Below the pieces are notes generated by a model. The model did not search any database. It saw only the letters and a list, made by a program, of their open reading frames with translations, and had not been told where the DNA came from. The translations under genes and the position numbers were made by a program. This document shows, one piece after another, positions 1 to 8,745 of a stretch of DNA of 64,000 nucleotides (positions are counted from its first letter, which is position 1; every line of letters starts with the position of its first letter). This stretch comes from Hyphomonadaceae bacterium UKL13-1 (GTDB taxonomy: Bacteria; Pseudomonadota; Alphaproteobacteria; Caulobacterales; Aquidulcibacteraceae): assembly GCA_001602435.1 (NCBI GenBank), contig CP012156.1, positions 124,001 to 188,000 on the forward strand, written 5' to 3'.

Positions 1-437
1 GCGATGAGGCGCGGGAGCAGGATGGGGGCACTGGCCATGGACAGTCGGACATCTGGGGCCTCAATCCGGGTAGGTTTGCGGGCGGCCAGTATGCCGACTG
101 CGATCATCACAAAACCAAACAGCGTGAGGAGCTTTTGACCGTCCATCGCCTTGCCTAACAGGCTGCCCAAGGTCGCGCCCAAAATGCCCGCCGCCGAAAA
201 CATAAAGGCACAGCGCCATTTCACATTCTTAGCTCTGCCATGGGCCCAAAGGCCTAGAAGTGCATTAGCAGCGACCGAGACGGCACCTGTTCCGATGGCC
301 GTATGCGGGTCTACAACGCCAACGACATAGATCAGCAAAGGCACCGCAAGGATGGATCCGCCACCGCCAATCAAGCCTAAAATGGCACCGATCAGCAGCC
401 CAGAGCCTAGAGCGGCAAGGATTGTGGCGGGTTCCAT
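1..437 (-). CDS. TauE/SafE-family membrane exporter, C-terminus cut by window edge
   Basis: Conceptual translation of the minus strand from the ATG at 437 gives about 145 residues running off the left edge. The N-terminus has the glycine-rich GLIGGGGSILAVPLL motif typical of TauE/SafE (DUF81) sulfite/sulfur-compound exporters, and hydrophobic helices follow (about residues 5-40, 75-95 and 105-118). Only 7 bases separate it from the upstream rhodanese gene, so the two are probably co-transcribed. With BigR and the Blh enzyme next door, export of sulfite or thiosulfate made during sulfide oxidation is the likely role. The substrate is inferred from context. Confidence 0.85.
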   Translation of the reverse strand, partial: MEPATILAALGSGLLIGAILGLIGGGGSILAVPLLIYVVGVVDPHTAIGTGAVSVAANALLGLWAHGRAKNVKWRCAFMFSAAGILGATLGSLLGKAMDGQKLLTLFGFVMIAVGILAARKPTRIEAPDVRLSMASAPILLPRLI

Positions 438-444
438 GGCTGAA

Positions 445-981
445 CTATGCCTTTATCGTCAAAGGTGTTTGAGGCCGGTTCCAAGGCAGAAGCGCCAAGA
501 CTTTGGCCATCCCGCACCAACCGGTTGTGCCGGCAAAGGTCAGGCCGGCACCGATGAAGGCGGAGAGACCGTAAAAGCCCGGATGGACCCAGGTGCCCAT
601 GATGACGCCCAAGAGCACCAAGCTGCCCGCCAGAATCTGCACTTGGCGCATGATCTCAATGGGTTGGCTCCGATCTGTGACGACGGGCAGGCCTGCGGCC
701 TTCCAGGCTTCAATACCGCCTTCCAAAGCATAGGCTTCGCAAGTCGAGGCAGAGGCCAGACGGCTTGCATTGGCTGACGTGCGATTGCCAGCTTTGCAGT
801 GAAAGATAATCGCATTGTCGCCGCCCAGTGGCAGGGTATCGGCTAGGCCGGACAAGGGGATGTTCTTGGCCAAGCCAATGCGTTCGCGTGCGGCTTCATC
901 AGCCTCGCGGACATCTACCAAACGCGCGCCAGCGGCGATCATGCGCTTTGCTTCTTCAATTGAAACGGTTTTGAGGGTCAT
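445..981 (-). CDS. Rhodanese-domain protein with C-terminal DUF2892 membrane segment
   Basis: The 178-residue protein has an N-terminal rhodanese domain (about residues 5-105) with active-site loop HCKAGNRT, whose Cys would carry the persulfide. A C-terminal DUF2892-type region follows, with two hydrophobic helices and the GTTGWCGMAKVL motif (about 115-170). It would transfer sulfane sulfur at the inner face of the inner membrane. It lies between the regulator (26 bases upstream) and the TauE-type exporter, all on one strand. This fits a sulfide-detoxification operon. Confidence 0.88.
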   Translation of the reverse strand: MTLKTVSIEEAKRMIAAGARLVDVREADEAARERIGLAKNIPLSGLADTLPLGGDNAIIFHCKAGNRTSANASRLASASTCEAYALEGGIEAWKAAGLPVVTDRSQPIEIMRQVQILAGSLVLLGVIMGTWVHPGFYGLSAFIGAGLTFAGTTGWCGMAKVLALLPWNRPQTPLTIKA

Positions 982-1007
982 TTTTATCTCCTAAGGTTTG
1001 CGGTGGA

Positions 1008-1352
1008 CTACGCAGCGCTGGGGCTGCAATAAAGACGATGAAGGGTGTCCATCAGTTCCGTCAGTTTGGGCTCGGCAATGGCATAAAAGATCGTCGTCCC
1101 CTCACGCCGGGTCGACAGAAGCCCTTCTTCACGCATCACAGCGAGATGCTGGCTCATCGCAGATTGGCTGAGGCCGATTGTTGTGCCCAAAGCTCCGGCA
1201 CTGGCCTCGCCCATGCCAACCAATTGGCACAGCACCAGCAGGCGCCGTTCATTGCCAATCGCCTTAAGCAATTTCGCAACATCCCCAGCCCGAGCAGCCA
1301 TTTCGTCCACTGTGCGTTCTAGTTCTTGTTGCGATGTGGTTTCAGTCGGCAT
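1008..1352 (-). CDS. bigR: ArsR-family sulfide-responsive repressor, BigR-like
   Basis: This is a winged-helix protein of 114 residues from the ATG at 1352; a GTG at 1376 would add eight residues but lies inside the presumed operator. The recognition helix region SQSAMSQHLAVMREEGLL is typical of ArsR/SmtB proteins. Cysteines in LVLCQL and near the C-terminus in HRLYC match the redox pair by which BigR senses persulfides. It would repress its own operon (rhodanese, exporter) and the divergent blh gene until sulfide or polysulfide oxidises the cysteines. The naming rests on the cysteine pair and the neighbours. Confidence 0.85.
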   Translation of the reverse strand: MPTETTSQQELERTVDEMAARAGDVAKLLKAIGNERRLLVLCQLVGMGEASAGALGTTIGLSQSAMSQHLAVMREEGLLSTRREGTTIFYAIAEPKLTELMDTLHRLYCSPSAA

Positions 1353-1377
1353 GTGTCTCGCCCTATAAATAAGCACT

Positions 1378-1390
1378 TGCTAATTTAGCA
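1378..1390. promoter_or_regulatory. Candidate BigR operator
   Basis: TGCTAA-T-TTAGCA is a perfect 6-bp inverted repeat in an AT-rich stretch (about 1365-1412) between divergent bigR and blh. BigR-type repressors bind AT-rich palindromes in such intergenic regions. Site use is inferred. Confidence 0.5.
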
Positions 1391-1440
1391 TATCCTAATA
1401 TATAAACAAGTAGGATTTTCAGTCAAACGGAGAACACGCC

Positions 1441-2313
1441 ATGTCCGGTCCACTTATCACCGCATTTTTCGATGAAGCGACCTTCACCATTACCTATCTG
1501 GTGGTTGATCCGGAGACGTCGCGGGCGGTGATCATTGATCCAGTTTTGGACTATGATCATCGCGGTGGCTCGCTATCGACCCGGTCGGCGCAAGCCGTTT
1601 TGGATGCCGCTGCGGGGCAGGGCGCCAAGATCGACTATATTCTGGAAACCCATGTCCATGCCGATCACCTCAGCTCAGCCCCATTCTTAAAGGCGCAGAC
1701 TGGCGCGCAAATTGTCATCGGCAGTGGCATCGACAAAGTGCAACGCACCTTTGCCCCCGTATTTCATGCCGATGATCTCAGCTTGAATGGCGCTGAGTTC
1801 GATATTCTGGCGACCGACGGCCAAGTTCTGCAGTTTGGCAATCAGCAAATTGAAGTGATCCATATGCCCGGCCACACGCCGGCCTGTGTTGCCTATCATA
1901 TCGGTGCCAATGTCTTCGTCGGTGATACTTTGTTCATGCCAGACTATGGCACGGCGCGCTGTGATTTCCCCGGTGGAGATGCTGCGGCTCTGTATCGCTC
2001 CATCCACAAAATTTTTGCATTGCCGCCTGAAACCAAGCTCTGGATGTGCCATGATTACAAAGCAGCTGGCCGGGATCATTATGCTTGGGAAAGCGATGTC
2101 GCCTCACAGCGGGCGAACAATGTTCACATCCATGATGGCGTGACGGAGGCTGACTTTGTGGCCATGCGCCAAACCCGGGACAAAGGCTTGGCACCGCCAG
2201 TGCTGTTGTTGCCCTCGGTGCAAGTTAACATGCGCGCAGGCCATTTCCCGCCTGCTGAAGCGGACGGAAAGCGCTATTTGAAAATCCCGCTTTCCGGGAC
2301 CATCCCTAGCTAA
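1441..2313 (+). CDS. blh: MBL-fold persulfide dioxygenase (Blh, ETHE1-like)
   Basis: This is a 290-residue metallo-beta-lactamase-fold protein. It has the metal motif THVHADH (about residues 70-76), a further metal-site histidine in MPGHTPACV, and the FVGDTLFMPDYGTARCDF block characteristic of ETHE1/Blh persulfide dioxygenases. It would oxidise glutathione persulfide to sulfite in the cytoplasm. Divergent transcription from bigR and the nearby rhodanese and exporter complete the sulfide pathway. The usual Blh length is about 290 residues, so it looks intact. Confidence 0.9.
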   Translation: MSGPLITAFFDEATFTITYLVVDPETSRAVIIDPVLDYDHRGGSLSTRSAQAVLDAAAGQGAKIDYILETHVHADHLSSAPFLKAQTGAQIVIGSGIDKVQRTFAPVFHADDLSLNGAEFDILATDGQVLQFGNQQIEVIHMPGHTPACVAYHIGANVFVGDTLFMPDYGTARCDFPGGDAAALYRSIHKIFALPPETKLWMCHDYKAAGRDHYAWESDVASQRANNVHIHDGVTEADFVAMRQTRDKGLAPPVLLLPSVQVNMRAGHFPPAEADGKRYLKIPLSGTIPS

Positions 2314-2314
2314 A

Positions 2315-2510
2315 GCGCGTTTTGATCCATGGGGATCAAAGTTGCGCGCTAAATCTAAGAGACTCGCGTTTTGATCCATGGGGATCAAAGTTGCGCGCTA
2401 AATCTAAGAGACTCGCGTTTTGATCCATGGGGATCAAAGTTGCGCGCTAAATCCAAGAGACTCGCGTTTTGATCCATTGGGATCACGGTTGCGCGGCGAT
2501 TCTAAGCGCT
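2315..2510. repeat. Tandem 49-bp repeat, about four copies, each with a hairpin and a GANTC site
   Basis: Four units start near 2315, 2364, 2413 and 2462 with an exact period of 49 bp; the fourth is degenerate. Each unit holds TTTGATCC-ATGG-GGATCAAA (8-bp arms) flanked by GCGCG stretches, then AAATCTAAGAGACTC. GACTC occurs at 2361, 2410 and 2459, and GATTC at 2498; all match GANTC. The array lies directly after the blh stop codon and before the VWA gene. It may end transcription or bind a protein. The function is unknown. Confidence 0.95.
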
Positions 2511-2580
2511 TGGCACTCGACAAGCGCGCTGGGTTCTCTAATGTCTGTTGCAAATCATAAATGTCTCAGGTCATACACCC

Positions 2581-3759
2581 ATGTTCCAACGCTTCTTCTC
2601 AGAACTTCGCGACGCCAAGGTTCCCATCAGCTTGAAGGAATATCTGCTTCTGATGGAAGCGATGGATAAGGAAGTGATTGAGAGCGACATCACCGAATTC
2701 TACTATTTGTCGCGGTCGGCACTGGTGAAGGATGAGCGCAACCTCGATAAGTTTGATCGCGTCTTCGGGCATGTCTTCAAGGGTTTGGAGAAGACCAGCG
2801 ACGCCTTGGCTGCAGCCATCCCCGAAGATTGGCTGCGCGCTCTGACCGAGAAATATCTCACTGAGGAAGAAAAAGCTGAGATTGAGAGTTTGGGCGGTTG
2901 GGAAAAGCTGATGGAGACGCTGCAAAAGCGTCTCGAAGAACAGAAAGAACGGCACGAAGGCGGCAATAAATGGATCGGCACCGGCGGAACCTCACCCTTT
3001 GGGGCCAATGGCTATAATCCTGAGGGCGTGCGGATCGGCCAAAAGGAAGGCCGCCATGGCCGGGCCGTCAAGGTTTGGGATAAGCGCGAGTATAAAAACC
3101 TCGATGATCAGGTTGAGCTTGGCACCCGTAACATCAAGGTCGCGCTACGCCGCCTGCGTCGCTGGGCCCGCGATGGCGCGCCTTCGGAACTCGACCTCAA
3201 GGGCACCATCGATACAACCGCGAAGAATGGCTATCTCGATGTTGTGATGCGGCCAGAGCGCCGCAATACCGTTAAGGTGCTGATCTTCTTTGATATTGGC
3301 GGCTCCATGGATGCCCATATCAAAGTATGCGAAGAATTGTTCTCGGCTGCCCGCACTGAGTTCAAGCATATGGAATATTTTTACTTCCATAATTGCGTCT
3401 ATGAGGAAGTCTGGAAGGACAATCGTCGCCGCACAGCGGAGAAGCTGCCCACTTGGGATGTGCTGCATAAGTTTCCAGCCGACTATAAAGTCGTCTTTGT
3501 CGGCGATGCGACTATGAGCCCTTATGAGATCACCTATCCCGGTGGCAGTGTTGAGCATTGGAATGAAGAGCCTGGCGCGGCGTGGCTAAAGCGGGTGTCG
3601 GACGTCTATCCGCATCTCATCTGGATCAATCCAGTTCCTGAGCGGCATTGGGACCACACGCCTTCGGTGAATTTGATCCGCGAAGTGATCGGGCGCGACC
3701 GCATGTTCCCCATGACGATCCAAGGCCTTGATCGGGCTATGCGGGAATTGAGTCGTTAG
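2581..3759 (+). CDS. CoxE-like VWA-domain protein
   Basis: The protein has 392 residues from the ATG at 2581; a TTG at 2548 would add 11 residues. The N-terminal half is helical and charged (LEEQKERHEGG). The C-terminal half is a von Willebrand A-like domain with VLIFFDIGGSMDAH. The usual MIDAS motif DxSxS reads DIGGS here, so metal binding may be altered. Such CoxE-related VWA proteins often work with MoxR AAA ATPases in assembling enzyme complexes. No MoxR gene is in the window, so the partner is unknown. Confidence 0.8.
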   Translation: MFQRFFSELRDAKVPISLKEYLLLMEAMDKEVIESDITEFYYLSRSALVKDERNLDKFDRVFGHVFKGLEKTSDALAAAIPEDWLRALTEKYLTEEEKAEIESLGGWEKLMETLQKRLEEQKERHEGGNKWIGTGGTSPFGANGYNPEGVRIGQKEGRHGRAVKVWDKREYKNLDDQVELGTRNIKVALRRLRRWARDGAPSELDLKGTIDTTAKNGYLDVVMRPERRNTVKVLIFFDIGGSMDAHIKVCEELFSAARTEFKHMEYFYFHNCVYEEVWKDNRRRTAEKLPTWDVLHKFPADYKVVFVGDATMSPYEITYPGGSVEHWNEEPGAAWLKRVSDVYPHLIWINPVPERHWDHTPSVNLIREVIGRDRMFPMTIQGLDRAMRELSR

Positions 3760-3835
3760 GAGGACTCAAGGTTGATAGCCTTGTGAAGGCAGTCAAATCA
3801 GAGGAGTTTCGCTCAACTATTTGAGGAGCGTTCTG

Positions 3836-4294
3836 ATGTCCTTCTATCAATTTAAGCCAATTACCATCGGCCTCGTCATTGCTCTCGTCGGCTTTGGTGC
3901 GCTCGCGTCGGAACCAGACGTTTTTGCAAAGCTAGATGCGGACAAAGATGGCAGTTTGAGCAGAACTGAACTGCAGGTGCCTTGCGATCGCGAAATCTTT
4001 GCTACTCTGGATCGCAATGGCGATCGTGTCATTGAGCGCCAAGAGTTTAAGACAAGTGGCGACATGGCAACTTATGAAGACAAGGGCGGTATCGACGATA
4101 AAGGCGTGAAACTGAGATGGCTGGAGTTTCGCGTCGGCCGCTTTGACCTTCAGGACGGAACGTTCATCACTTGCAATGCGACCGAGGGGCAATATCCACT
4201 CGAAGTCACTGCGTCGCGCGCAGATATTGAGCAGGCCAAACAGACCATTCAAAATCGGTTGGTAGAAGATGCCGCCCGCAGTGCCAAGCGCTAG
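3836..4294 (+). CDS. Exported EF-hand protein
   Basis: The ATG at 3836 follows GAGGAG by eight bases; an earlier TTG at 3821 is less likely. The protein has about 152 residues with an N-terminal hydrophobic signal (about 6-25). Two canonical EF-hand loops follow, DADKDGSLSRTE and DRNGDRVIERQE, with acidic residues at positions 1, 3, 5 and 12. It is probably a periplasmic calcium-binding protein. Nothing nearby points to a partner. Confidence 0.75.
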   Translation: MSFYQFKPITIGLVIALVGFGALASEPDVFAKLDADKDGSLSRTELQVPCDREIFATLDRNGDRVIERQEFKTSGDMATYEDKGGIDDKGVKLRWLEFRVGRFDLQDGTFITCNATEGQYPLEVTASRADIEQAKQTIQNRLVEDAARSAKR

Positions 4295-4325
4295 CGTCCG
4301 ATCTCGAAGCGCCCCATGAGAGGGT

Positions 4326-6173
4326 ATGCTGGCTGAAGTGCTCCCCCCTCTCGAACCGACTATGGAAGATGCGCAGGCTACGCTTCACCGTGTCTTTGGC
4401 CATAGCGCATTTCGTGGCTTGCAAGCCGATGTTGTGGCGCACGTCTTGGCGGGTGGTGACGCTTTGGCCGTGCTGCCAACGGGTGGCGGCAAAAGCATGT
4501 GCTATCAAATCCCGGCGCTGCTGCGGTCCGGCGTTGGCATCGTTGTTTCGCCCCTAATTGCCTTGATGACCGACCAGGTCGAAGCTTTGCGCGCAGCAGG
4601 CGTGCGAGCCGCACGGCTTGATTCCAGTATGGCTTGGGAAGACAAACAGGCCGTATTCACTGCTCTTGAAGCAGGCCGCCTCGACATTTTGTATGTGTCG
4701 CCAGAGGGCCTCTCGTCTGGTGCCTTGATCGAGCGTTTGAGCCGCTATCCGATTTCCTTGATCGCGGTGGACGAAGCCCACTGCGTCAGCCAATGGGGCC
4801 ATGACTTCCGGCCTGACTATCGCCGCTTGGGTGCGCTGCAGGAAGCTTTTCCCGGTGTTCCGCGCTTGGCAGTGACAGCGACAGCCGATGTACGTACGCG
4901 CGAAGACATTCGCCGCCAGTTGCATCTGACCCATGCCCCCGAATTTGTCGCAAGTTTTGATCGCCCTAACCTCATCCTCTCGACGCGACGCAAGGACAGC
5001 CGCACATCCGCCAAAATCCTGGAACTGGTGCTGGCGCGCCAAGACCTCTGCGGCATCATTTATGTAACGGCACGCAAGGAAACCGAAGAACTGGCGGCCA
5101 GTTTGCGGGATAAGGGTGTCCACGCGCTGGCTTATCATGCCCAGATGCCATCTGATCTGAAGGCCGAGCATTTGCGTCGGTTTCAAGAAGAAGATGGCGT
5201 GGTGATGGTGGCCACCATCGCGTTCGGCATGGGTATCGACAAGCCCGATGTGCGCTATGTGATCCATGCTGATCCTCCCAAAAGTATTGAGGCCTATTGG
5301 CAGGAAGTCGGGCGCGCGGGTCGCGATGGCCTGCCCGCAGAAGGCATTGCCTTTTATGGCTTCTCCGACCGTCGTTTCATGGCCGAGCGGATCGATGGCT
5401 CGCCTGCACCCGATGAGGTCAAGCAAGTTCAGCGCTCCAAGCTCAATCAGCTCTATGGCTTTCTCGATGGCCTCGCGTGTCGGCGGGGTGGCGTCCGGCG
5501 CTATTTCGGGGAGACGGATGTCCAAGATTGTGGGCAATGCGATGTCTGTACCAATCCAAACATGGGCCATGATTCAAGCCAATGGGCGAAGATGGCCTTG
5601 TCTGCTGTCATCCGCTGTGAGGAGAGTTTTGGGCGGGGGCGCATCATTTCCCATCTGATCGGTGCCGAGCCAGACGGGGCTTTGGAAACGCGCTTTGCCG
5701 AGCGTTCGACCTTTGGCATTGGCAAGGGCCTCAACAAGTCCGCTTGGCGTCGGGTGCTGGATCAACTCCTGTTTGACGGGATTCTGGCAGAGCAAAATCG
5801 CGACGGTTTTCCAATGTTGACCATCGCCTGTCCAGACCTCGCGCGATCGGTTTTGAAGGGTGAGACGCCGGTCTTCACCCGCGAGGATCCGGTGCAAGCT
5901 GGCGGCAGTAAGCGTACGGTTGCCAAGCTCGCCCTCGATGATGATCTCGACCCAGAGACCTTGACCCTCTACCGGTCGCTACGGACGTGGCGGCTGGAAA
6001 CCGCGCGTGCAGCCGGAATTCCCCCATATGTCGTGTTCCACGATTCTGTCCTACGCCAAGTGGCCTTGGCACGCCCCACAACGTCATCGGCTTTGATGAT
6101 GATCTCTGGAATTGGTGAGGCCAAGGCCCGTCGGTATGGCCAGTCGATCCTAAAACTCTTGTCTGCAACCTAA
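4326..6173 (+). CDS. recQ: ATP-dependent DNA helicase RecQ
   Basis: This 615-residue superfamily 2 helicase has Walker [12 protein letters not shown] (about 51-61), DEAH box (149-152), motif III VTATAD, and the motif V/VI block [14 protein letters not shown] with [10 protein letters not shown]. The RecQ zinc-binding cysteines (CRR and CGQCDVC) lie near residues 385-410. A C-terminal HRDC domain ends with [13 protein letters not shown]. It unwinds DNA 3' to 5' in recombination and fork repair. The length matches the family and no truncation is seen. An alternative start is the ATG at 4362. Confidence 0.96.
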   Translation: MLAEVLPPLEPTMEDAQATLHRVFGHSAFRGLQADVVAHVLAGGDALAVLPTGGGKSMCYQIPALLRSGVGIVVSPLIALMTDQVEALRAAGVRAARLDSSMAWEDKQAVFTALEAGRLDILYVSPEGLSSGALIERLSRYPISLIAVDEAHCVSQWGHDFRPDYRRLGALQEAFPGVPRLAVTATADVRTREDIRRQLHLTHAPEFVASFDRPNLILSTRRKDSRTSAKILELVLARQDLCGIIYVTARKETEELAASLRDKGVHALAYHAQMPSDLKAEHLRRFQEEDGVVMVATIAFGMGIDKPDVRYVIHADPPKSIEAYWQEVGRAGRDGLPAEGIAFYGFSDRRFMAERIDGSPAPDEVKQVQRSKLNQLYGFLDGLACRRGGVRRYFGETDVQDCGQCDVCTNPNMGHDSSQWAKMALSAVIRCEESFGRGRIISHLIGAEPDGALETRFAERSTFGIGKGLNKSAWRRVLDQLLFDGILAEQNRDGFPMLTIACPDLARSVLKGETPVFTREDPVQAGGSKRTVAKLALDDDLDPETLTLYRSLRTWRLETARAAGIPPYVVFHDSVLRQVALARPTTSSALMMISGIGEAKARRYGQSILKLLSAT

Positions 6174-6236
6174 TTTACGGTCCCGAAATAGAATTCTGTT
6201 AGCGTCACTCTAAGTAATCTGGGCAGGAGGCCCAAA

Positions 6237-8579
6237 GTGATGACGTTACGTGTGTTGTTTCTGGTCTTGGCTGCTGCAAACTGTGTGCTTTTGACGGCGT
6301 GTGCCGGCGGTGGCGGTGGTGGTGGCGGGAGCGTCGTCCAACCTTCTCCACCTCCGCCTCCACCACCACCTCCACCCCCGCCGCCGCCGCCTCCTCCTCC
6401 TCCACCTCCTCCGCCTCCGGCATTGGTTGCTGGCGTGGACTATCCATCAGCTACGTCTCGCGAATACACGCGCAGTTGGGGTTTGGCCGGCATCAAAACG
6501 GTTAAGGCTTGGGAGTATGGGGCAACGGGTGCCGGCGTCCGCGTCGGGGTTGTCGACACAGGTATCGACCTTGACCAGATCGACCTGAAAAATAACATCT
6601 CCCCCTTGTCGCGGGACATGGAAATCGGTCGCCCCAATCAGATCATCGCGGCCGAAGAACGCCATGGAACCCGCGTTTCCGGCGTCATCGCGCATGAGTT
6701 CAATGGTTCTGGCACAGTTGGCGTAGCCTTTAAGTCCACCATCATCAGCTATCGTGCCGACCGCGAGGGCACGTGCGAAGAGGTAGGGACCGATAAGGGC
6801 TGTAAGCTGCCTGAGACCAATATCGCGCGTGGTGTTGATGCCGCGATTGCCGACGGTGTCCGTGTGATTAATCTGTCCTTGGGGGGATCAACCTCGACGG
6901 GCTCTACCCTAACGGCTGCTTTGTTGCGCGCGACCAATGCCGGGATCGTCATCGTCGCTTCAGCTGGCAATGACGCGACCGCTGACCCAGAATTTCCAGC
7001 ACAATTGTCGATCGACCCGCGCTTTCGCGGTCTAATCATTGCTGCGGGCTCAACCGATACCGCAGAGGCGCTATCCACCTTCAGCGCGAAAGCAGGGGTT
7101 GCGCGCACCAATTATCTCGTCGCACCCGGCACCGATATCATCGCGGATTGCGATACAACATCGTGCTGGCGCTTGTCGGGCACCTCGTTTTCAGCCCCCC
7201 ATATCAGTGGTTCCTTGGCGCTCTTGTTCCAGGCCTTCCCTAATCTGACCGGCACGCAAGCGGTAGATATTCTTTACCGTACCGCGCGCGATCTCGGTAC
7301 GACCGGAACGGACGATACATTCGGGCGCGGCATTATCGACCTTGAACGGGCTTTCTCGCCACTCGGCGCGACAGCGACCAGCAGTTCATCGGGCCAAGCT
7401 GTGCGGGTTGATTTATTTGATGGCGAAGCGGGTCCAGCCTTTGGCGATGCCTTTATGCAAGATGGCCTGTCAACAGCCGTGTTGGACGAATATCAACGCC
7501 CCTTCAATGTTTCGCTGGGCTACCGCCTACGTCCACAAGCAAATTTGGGCTTTACGGCTGAAACTTATGCCTCGGAGCCACAGCAGACCGCCCAAATTGG
7601 CGATAGTCTATTGAGCTTCACCAAGCGCGCACCGGCGAGTGAGGCTTGGGGCGTGCGGGATGACCGAGTTGTTGCGCAAACCCCAGTGGTGCGGGCCCTG
7701 ATGCCCGTTTCGGGCGCACCTTGGGGCGGAAAATTGGCCATTTCTCTGGCACAAACAGATGCAGGTTCCGCGACCCGTCCCTATGGATTGGCCGGAGATG
7801 CCGCAGGCGGCGGTACCCAATTCGGCCTGATGGGATTGGGTCAATTCCAATCTTTCCAAGGTCTGGTCTTGAGCAAGGATGCCTTCAGCCTGCATGCCTT
7901 TAACGCTTCGGGCGGATTTGACCGCGTGCGCGGTATGGCCGCGACGCGCCAATCCGCCTCTCTTGTTCAACTGGCTCATCAAAGCCAACGCCTGACAAGT
8001 GTCCTCGAGATGGGCAGCCTAGCCGAACACGGCAGCTTCCTGGGTTCGCGCTGGAGCGATGGGTCATGGCTGGGCGATGGGCAACGTCACGATGACACCC
8101 GCGCCCAAAGCCGGTTCGTCGGGATGCAGTTTGATTTTGCACTGACTGACCGCGCGAGCCTTACGGCCCGGGTCCAAGGTGCCCGCATGGCTGATATATC
8201 CGGTAACAAAGCCTTTGCGCCGGGTGCGCCGATTTATGCCAGCGCAGCGTCCTTGACCTATGCGCAAGAGTTGCGCAACGGCTGGTGGCGCTTGGGTCTT
8301 GAGCAGCCGATGCGCGTTGAACAGGGCAGCCTGCGCTATCGTTTGGCCGACCCTTACCTGGCCTGGGGCAGCGCCCAGACTTGGTCGGAGCGCAGCATTA
8401 ATGTTGTGCCATCGGGGCGCGAGCTGCGCTTGACCGCTAGCCGTGATTGGCTGTTGGGTGGCGAGTCTGAAACCGCGGCTTGGTTAGGGGTTGAGTTGAC
8501 CCACATCTATCAGCCCAATCATATCGCCAGTGCAAATGGGGAGACCTTGATGCGGGTGCGAGCCTCAACGCGGTTCTAG
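6237..8579 (+). CDS. Subtilisin-family (S8) serine protease lipoprotein with polyproline stalk
   Basis: The 780-residue protein starts with a lipoprotein signal (lipobox LTAC, Cys22). Eight glycines follow, then 24 consecutive prolines (about 38-61). The S8 catalytic domain has Asp107 (VVDTGID), His143 (RHGTRVSG) and Ser317 (GTSFSAPH). The C-terminal 400 residues lack an obvious catalytic motif and end in alternating aromatic/polar strands with a terminal Phe, which resembles an outer-membrane beta-barrel. A surface-exposed, possibly autotransporter-like protease is inferred. The coding strand is C/T-rich in the proline tract, which creates long meaningless open frames opposite. Confidence 0.88.
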   Translation: MMTLRVLFLVLAAANCVLLTACAGGGGGGGGSVVQPSPPPPPPPPPPPPPPPPPPPPPPPPALVAGVDYPSATSREYTRSWGLAGIKTVKAWEYGATGAGVRVGVVDTGIDLDQIDLKNNISPLSRDMEIGRPNQIIAAEERHGTRVSGVIAHEFNGSGTVGVAFKSTIISYRADREGTCEEVGTDKGCKLPETNIARGVDAAIADGVRVINLSLGGSTSTGSTLTAALLRATNAGIVIVASAGNDATADPEFPAQLSIDPRFRGLIIAAGSTDTAEALSTFSAKAGVARTNYLVAPGTDIIADCDTTSCWRLSGTSFSAPHISGSLALLFQAFPNLTGTQAVDILYRTARDLGTTGTDDTFGRGIIDLERAFSPLGATATSSSSGQAVRVDLFDGEAGPAFGDAFMQDGLSTAVLDEYQRPFNVSLGYRLRPQANLGFTAETYASEPQQTAQIGDSLLSFTKRAPASEAWGVRDDRVVAQTPVVRALMPVSGAPWGGKLAISLAQTDAGSATRPYGLAGDAAGGGTQFGLMGLGQFQSFQGLVLSKDAFSLHAFNASGGFDRVRGMAATRQSASLVQLAHQSQRLTSVLEMGSLAEHGSFLGSRWSDGSWLGDGQRHDDTRAQSRFVGMQFDFALTDRASLTARVQGARMADISGNKAFAPGAPIYASAASLTYAQELRNGWWRLGLEQPMRVEQGSLRYRLADPYLAWGSAQTWSERSINVVPSGRELRLTASRDWLLGGESETAAWLGVELTHIYQPNHIASANGETLMRVRASTRF

Positions 8580-8699
8580 AACCGTGGATTTGTTGGCCCG
8601 ATTGCACACCAACTAACAGTCATCGGGCTTCCAAAATTCGCAAGAGACCGTTATGTCTGTGCCTATAGGGTCCTTAAGTGCAGGGGCCCGCGACCCCTT

Positions 8700-8719
8700 G
8701 CCCGGCCGTCGCGCCGGGC
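8700..8719 (+). terminator. GC-rich stem-loop in the trcR leader
   Basis: GCCCGGC and GCCGGGC form a 7-bp stem with a 6-base loop, followed by ATTTT. It ends 12 bases before the trcR ribosome-binding site. It could end transcription from the protease gene or attenuate trcR. Confidence 0.4.
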
Positions 8720-8745
8720 GATTTTGTATCTGGAGGCCAGAAATC

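Noticed and set aside
2315..2510. CRISPR array
   Set aside because: The units abut with no variable spacers: the entire 49-bp period is repeated, and no cas genes are near.
4554..5570. Long open frame on the strand opposite recQ
   Set aside because: Shadow of recQ, which has all helicase motifs in the other frame; no motif or ribosome-binding site of its own.
6205..6447. Glu/Val-rich frame opposite the polyproline tract
   Set aside because: Produced by the reverse of the proline and glycine codon runs; low complexity and no start signal.
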